DNA of 64,000 nucleotides from Paenibacillus sp. (GTDB taxonomy: Bacteria > Bacillota > Bacilli > Paenibacillales > NBRC-103111). A model generated the notes under the pieces. It did not search any database, was not told where the DNA came from, and was given only the letters and a program-made list of their open reading frames with translations. Position 1 is the stretch's first letter. Each line of letters opens with the position of its first letter. Position numbers and translations under genes: made by a program. The stretch lies in assembly GCA_031180825.1 (NCBI GenBank), contig JAPSLM010000005.1, positions 124,001 to 188,000 on the forward strand. Reading direction: 5' to 3'. Below, in pieces: positions 60,952-64,000 of the stretch.

Positions 60952-61332
60952 ATGCATAAAACCCATCCCATTTTGCAGGCGGTTTTGGTTATCCTGTGCT
61001 GCCTGTCCTTCATCTATGGGGCCAAGCTAATCGCCGATGCCATTCAGGCTGCCTCTGTGCCCAAGAATTCGAGCAAGCCCCGATTACTGTCCAACGAAGT
61101 ACTTCTAACAGATGAAGAAGCGGCAAGCTATTTGGGTCTGCCTGAAACCACATTCAAAGAGATGGTAAGCAAGTCGGAAGCGATTAGAGAGAAGCTGTCG
61201 GCTTACGATACGCATAAATATATTTCGTTCTTTCGAATTAACGGTCATCGGTATTACAGCCAAAGCGCACTGGATAAATGGATCGATTACAACATGCTGA
61301 ACCAACGGGGACAAGAACTGTTCGGCCATTGA
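60952..61332 (+). CDS. Membrane-anchored protein with excisionase/HTH-like domain
   Basis: 126 aa. One N-terminal membrane helix (ILQAVLVILCCLSFIYGAKLI, residues about 8-28), then a linker, then LLTDEEAASYLGLPETTFKE, the helix pattern of an excisionase-type MerR fold, and GHRYYSQSALDKWIDYN, the matching wing/recognition end. Such DNA-binding-like domains fused to a membrane helix are unusual. Topology unclear: positive residues flank both sides. GAAAGGAT precedes ATG 60952. Confidence 0.65.
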   Translation: MHKTHPILQAVLVILCCLSFIYGAKLIADAIQAASVPKNSSKPRLLSNEVLLTDEEAASYLGLPETTFKEMVSKSEAIREKLSAYDTHKYISFFRINGHRYYSQSALDKWIDYNMLNQRGQELFGH

Positions 61333-61425
61333 CATAGCGCTTCGGCCCGGGTACGCTCCGCTGCGGATAGGAGGCGTAGCTTCCATTCGTTATCCCGAAA
61401 ACACATATCTGAAAGGACGATACGC

Positions 61426-62199
61426 ATGACTTGCAAGACCGCATCGTTCTCCAAAGCCATCCAGTCCTACTTAACCTATACCAAGATGCCTTGGGGACGG
61501 TTATTTTATACGACAGCCTGGCACCAGATCGACCGTTATTTCGAGGCATCCGGGCACTCCATACTGGATGTCGGCTGCGGCTTCGGCATTACGAGTTCGG
61601 AGTATGCCGGGAGAGGAAACCGGGTGACGGGAATCGACCCTACGCCGGAAATGATCGAAATCGCGAAGCAATCCCCAGCGTACGATCCCATGAGCACCGA
61701 TTACAGGGTGTCTACGCTTCAAGAGGAGCTTGCTTTGCCGGGACGGTATGACTGGATCTTTTGCCATAATGTCCTGGAATATGTGCAGGAGCCCGGAGAA
61801 TTGCTCAAACGAATCGGCTCCAAGCAGAACGAACGCGGTTATTTATCGCTCATTGCCCATAATCCCGCGGGGAAAGTGATGAAAAAAGCGGTTATTCTTA
61901 AAGATCCCGAGGAAGCCTTGTGCGGCCTCGAAAGCGGCCGGGAATACAGCAGCGTGATTCAAACGGAAATTACCACGTATCCCAACGAACAACTGCAGCA
62001 ATGGCTTCAGGAAGCAGGCTACGAGGTGCTGGAGCGGTGCGGCATCCATAACATTTACGGATACATTGCCGATAATGAAATCAAGCAGCAGGAAGAATGG
62101 CATCGCCGGGCCGTGAAGCTGGAGCTCGAGTTAGGGCGTCTGAGTCCTTATCGAGATATCGCGGTGTTCACCCACCTCATCGCCCGAATAAAAGCGTAA
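61426..62199 (+). CDS. Class I SAM-dependent methyltransferase
   Basis: 257 aa. Motif I ILDVGCGFGITSSEYAGRG and acidic GIDPTPEM bind SAM; motif IV is WIFCHNVLEYVQEP. The whole resembles SmtA/CmoM-like tRNA or small-molecule methyltransferases (FSKAIQSYLTYTKMPWGRLFY at the start). AAAGGACG precedes the ATG. Substrate unknown. The C-terminal domain (YGYIADNEIKQQEEW) is typical of the CmoM-like group, which would suggest a wobble-uridine tRNA target, but this is not secure. Confidence 0.82.
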   Translation: MTCKTASFSKAIQSYLTYTKMPWGRLFYTTAWHQIDRYFEASGHSILDVGCGFGITSSEYAGRGNRVTGIDPTPEMIEIAKQSPAYDPMSTDYRVSTLQEELALPGRYDWIFCHNVLEYVQEPGELLKRIGSKQNERGYLSLIAHNPAGKVMKKAVILKDPEEALCGLESGREYSSVIQTEITTYPNEQLQQWLQEAGYEVLERCGIHNIYGYIADNEIKQQEEWHRRAVKLELELGRLSPYRDIAVFTHLIARIKA

Positions 62200-62374
62200 C
62201 TTACCCTACGAATAGCAAGGATGATCCCCCTTCAAAACAATCAGGAACGCGAAGTTGTCAATCTGTCGCGCGATACCGTGTTTAGAGGCTAAAGATGCTG
62301 CTTGTCCTTCATGGCGTGAAACCATGAAAGCCCCCCTCCGTAAGCATATGAAAATAGATTAGGAGTGGTGCACC

Positions 62375-62992
62375 ATGTGGAAGCCTGTCGATACCCGTTT
62401 TTATTTCAAACGTTTGCCCGTTGCGATCGCCGCGATCGACGACGGCGGCGAGGCCAATTTCATTCGTACAGTTCTGGAACAATTGAATACAGTTACGCTG
62501 TTTCATTCCATCGGCACGCCGGGGGATTTTCTGCAAGTGATCGGACAAGGGGAAGAACATGCTCCTCCTTACCTGATTATTAGCGCCCACGGAGACCAGG
62601 GCGGGATTATTTTCGGCGAATATATCGAAGAAATTGACGTTTCCAGCTTGCACGATGAGGTCATGCTTCCGGAGACGATAGGCCAAGCGATTAACCTGCC
62701 GGGAACGGTTGTCATCAATACGGCCTGCTCTGCGGGTGTCGAAGAAGCGGGAAAAGCTTTTATGCAGGGTGACCTTAAAGCGTATATCGCTGCCGACGAA
62801 GATGTTTCGGGAGAAGCGGCGGCGCTGTTTATCATGCACTTTTTCCATCGGCTGATCAAGACGGAATCGTTGGAAGAGGCATGGCAGCATGCGGCCGCTT
62901 ACGATGAGGAAAGCCGCGCCTACCGATTGTACGTACAGGACGGCTTCTATCAGCTGACGCCGGAGGGACAACCCGTTAAAACTACCTATTAA
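62375..62992 (+). CDS. Caspase-like (clan CD) fold protein
   Basis: 205 aa. A His-Cys pair in the caspase/CHAT order: YLIISAHGDQGGIIFG (His about residue 73) and TVVINTACSAGVEEAGKAF (Cys about 117), on consecutive beta strands, with IAADEDVSGEAAALF and AYDEESRAYRLY after. Not a standard CHAT (missing the usual N-terminal repeats) and not recognised by name. AGGAGTGG precedes the ATG. No neighbour that looks like a toxin, immunity or TPR partner. Cytoplasmic; could be a protease or a non-peptidase homologue. Confidence 0.6.
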   Translation: MWKPVDTRFYFKRLPVAIAAIDDGGEANFIRTVLEQLNTVTLFHSIGTPGDFLQVIGQGEEHAPPYLIISAHGDQGGIIFGEYIEEIDVSSLHDEVMLPETIGQAINLPGTVVINTACSAGVEEAGKAFMQGDLKAYIAADEDVSGEAAALFIMHFFHRLIKTESLEEAWQHAAAYDEESRAYRLYVQDGFYQLTPEGQPVKTTY

Positions 62993-63005
62993 GCTTGGAA
63001 ATGGA

Positions 63006-63596
63006 ATGCCCTTGGAGGTGAGCCGGATCGGAACGATCGTGTATTTCGTAAGACATGCGGAATCGCTTTATATTGCCGGTGAGGAACGATCAAGGGGATT
63101 GACGAATAGAGGACAAGCCGATGCGGTAAAAGTGAAGGATATCCTCCTTCATGAGCCTGTCGATCTGTTGATTTCCAGCCCGTATGAAAGAGCCGTTCTG
63201 ACCATCCGGGAATTGGCCGATCACCTGCGCAAGGAAATTGTTCTTGAAGAGGATTTAAGAGAACGGCAGTTATCCGGAGAAGACTTCTTCCTTCCAAAAG
63301 ACCGGTTCATCCAAGCGAAAAAACAACTATACGACGATCCGACCTTCGCTTTCCCGGGCGGGGAATCCAGCCAACAGGCGCAGGAACGGGCCGTAAAGGT
63401 ACTAGCCCGGTATCTGGAAAAATATTCGGGCAGCTCGATCGTCGTAGGCACGCATGGAGATATTATGACGCTGATGCTAAACTATTTTAACCCTTTGTAT
63501 CACTTTGATTTCTGGGAATCAACAACCTTGCCGGATATTTATAAGCTAGAGTTTCAGGGCAAAGCTTTATCGAACTTGACAAGATTATGGCAGTAA
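63006..63596 (+). CDS. Histidine phosphatase family protein
   Basis: 196 aa. The catalytic RHG-type motif is YFVRHAES (His about residue 17), with the second Arg in SSPYERAVLTIRELA, Glu near LRERQLSGEDF and the second His in VVGTHGDIMTLML. Similar to small broad-specificity phosphatases of the phosphoglycerate mutase family; substrate unknown. The ATG at 63006 lacks a strong site; GGAGGTGAG at about 63014-63022 lies just inside, so the true start may be a little downstream. Confidence 0.83.
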   Translation: MPLEVSRIGTIVYFVRHAESLYIAGEERSRGLTNRGQADAVKVKDILLHEPVDLLISSPYERAVLTIRELADHLRKEIVLEEDLRERQLSGEDFFLPKDRFIQAKKQLYDDPTFAFPGGESSQQAQERAVKVLARYLEKYSGSSIVVGTHGDIMTLMLNYFNPLYHFDFWESTTLPDIYKLEFQGKALSNLTRLWQ

Positions 63597-63622
63597 TCTG
63601 AATCGGTCCGGGAGGAAAACGA

Positions 63623-64000
63623 ATGCTGCGGTTATTTCGCTACAATTGGATGGTAAGGGACGAATGGTTTAAGGCCTTCGAGGCAATAAGCGAGGAAGAA
63701 CTGCTGCGCGAACGCACCGGCGGAGTCGGCTCCATCCTGAAGACGCTGTTTCATATCGTCGATGTGGAGTGCAGCTGGATTCGGGCGATCAAAGGCGAGC
63801 CGGACCCGGAGCCTGCTTTCCAAGACAACGCCAGTTTGGACAAAATACGGCAGTTGTCCGCGCAGTATCGGATCGAAGTCGAGGACTTTCTTGTGCATTG
63901 GACAAGTGAATACGACGGAGACCCTGTTACGCCTTCCGGGATGAACGAAACGTTTACCCAAGGCGAAATTTTAAGACATGTGATTGCCCACGAAATCCAT
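63623..64000 (+). CDS. DinB-family protein, 3' partial
   Basis: 126 residues visible; the window ends in the frame. GGGAGGAAAACGA precedes ATG 63623. DinB landmarks: LFRYNWMVRDEWFKAFEAIS at the start, LKTLFHIVDVECSWI with the first metal His, and ILRHVIAHEIH at the edge with two further His. A second DinB-type gene in the window; the other (57.7 kb) is broken. Confidence 0.8.
   Translation, partial: MLRLFRYNWMVRDEWFKAFEAISEEELLRERTGGVGSILKTLFHIVDVECSWIRAIKGEPDPEPAFQDNASLDKIRQLSAQYRIEVEDFLVHWTSEYDGDPVTPSGMNETFTQGEILRHVIAHEIH

Overview
The window looks like a chromosomal segment of a Gram-positive, endospore-forming bacterium of the Paenibacillaceae (Paenibacillus-like). The evidence is high GC content, strong AGGAGG-type ribosome binding sites with frequent GTG/TTG starts, a CotF-type spore coat protein, secreted proteins with the copper-amine-oxidase 'stalk' domain, a YesM/YesN two-component pair beside a sugar ABC transporter, a T-box leader, and Fur, Rex and Fnr operators of Bacillus type. 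No rRNA, tRNA, CRISPR array or intact prophage was seen.

Layout. 1-5.1 kb: five-gene nickel/metallophore- or peptide-type ABC importer (binding lipoprotein cut by the window edge, two permeases, two ATPases). 5.1-6.6 kb: T-box leader and class I aminotransferase. 6.6-16.6 kb: single genes (frameshifted DUF1835 gene, HD hydrolase, APH-like kinase, two alpha/beta hydrolases, CheY-like regulator, spore coat protein, stalk-domain protein, VOC protein) with decayed DNA at 12.9-14.35 kb. 16.7-20.3 kb: two convergent chemoreceptors. 20.6-24.7 kb: glycolate/lactate oxidase genes glcF-glcD with a promoter/operator region, and a FadR-type regulator probably acting on it. 25.2-26.3 kb: Fur-controlled FhuF-type reductase operon. 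26.3-27.6 kb: regulatory region with Fnr-type and Rex-type operators ahead of a DoxX protein. 27.6-30.3 kb: molybdate transporter modA-modB with a divergent HTH/anion-binding regulator. 31.3-38.2 kb: 2-aminoethylphosphonate uptake and breakdown (DeoR-type regulator, phnW, phnX, fused permease, ATPase, binding protein). 38.5-43.4 kb: L,D-transpeptidase, Cache chemoreceptor, CorA, and an RlmA/TlrB-like 23S rRNA methyltransferase behind an apparent antibiotic-responsive attenuator. 44-52.3 kb: DUF2264 protein, YesN/YesM, and a three-part sugar ABC transporter without an ATPase. 52.6-58.9 kb: a lower-GC, scarred accessory region (possible small RNA, 48-residue ORF, IS200/IS605 remnant, XRE regulator with three operators, at least six pseudogenes). 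59-64 kb: a run of small intact plus-strand genes (GrpB, GNAT, metallophosphoesterase, methyltransferase, caspase-like protein, histidine phosphatase, DinB).

The best candidates for new biology are regulatory. (1) A nine-codon leader peptide ending Arg-Tyr-Arg sits just before a terminator hairpin in front of the rRNA methyltransferase gene, the architecture of a macrolide-sensing attenuator. (2) A TGTGA-N6-TCACA box is centred 41.5 bp upstream of a predicted start, followed 200 bp later by a perfect Rex palindrome. (3) A consensus promoter has a 12-6-12 palindrome across its -10 box and drives a structured leader and a small ORF whose ribosome binding site lies in a hairpin. All calls come from reading the sequence; no database search was run.
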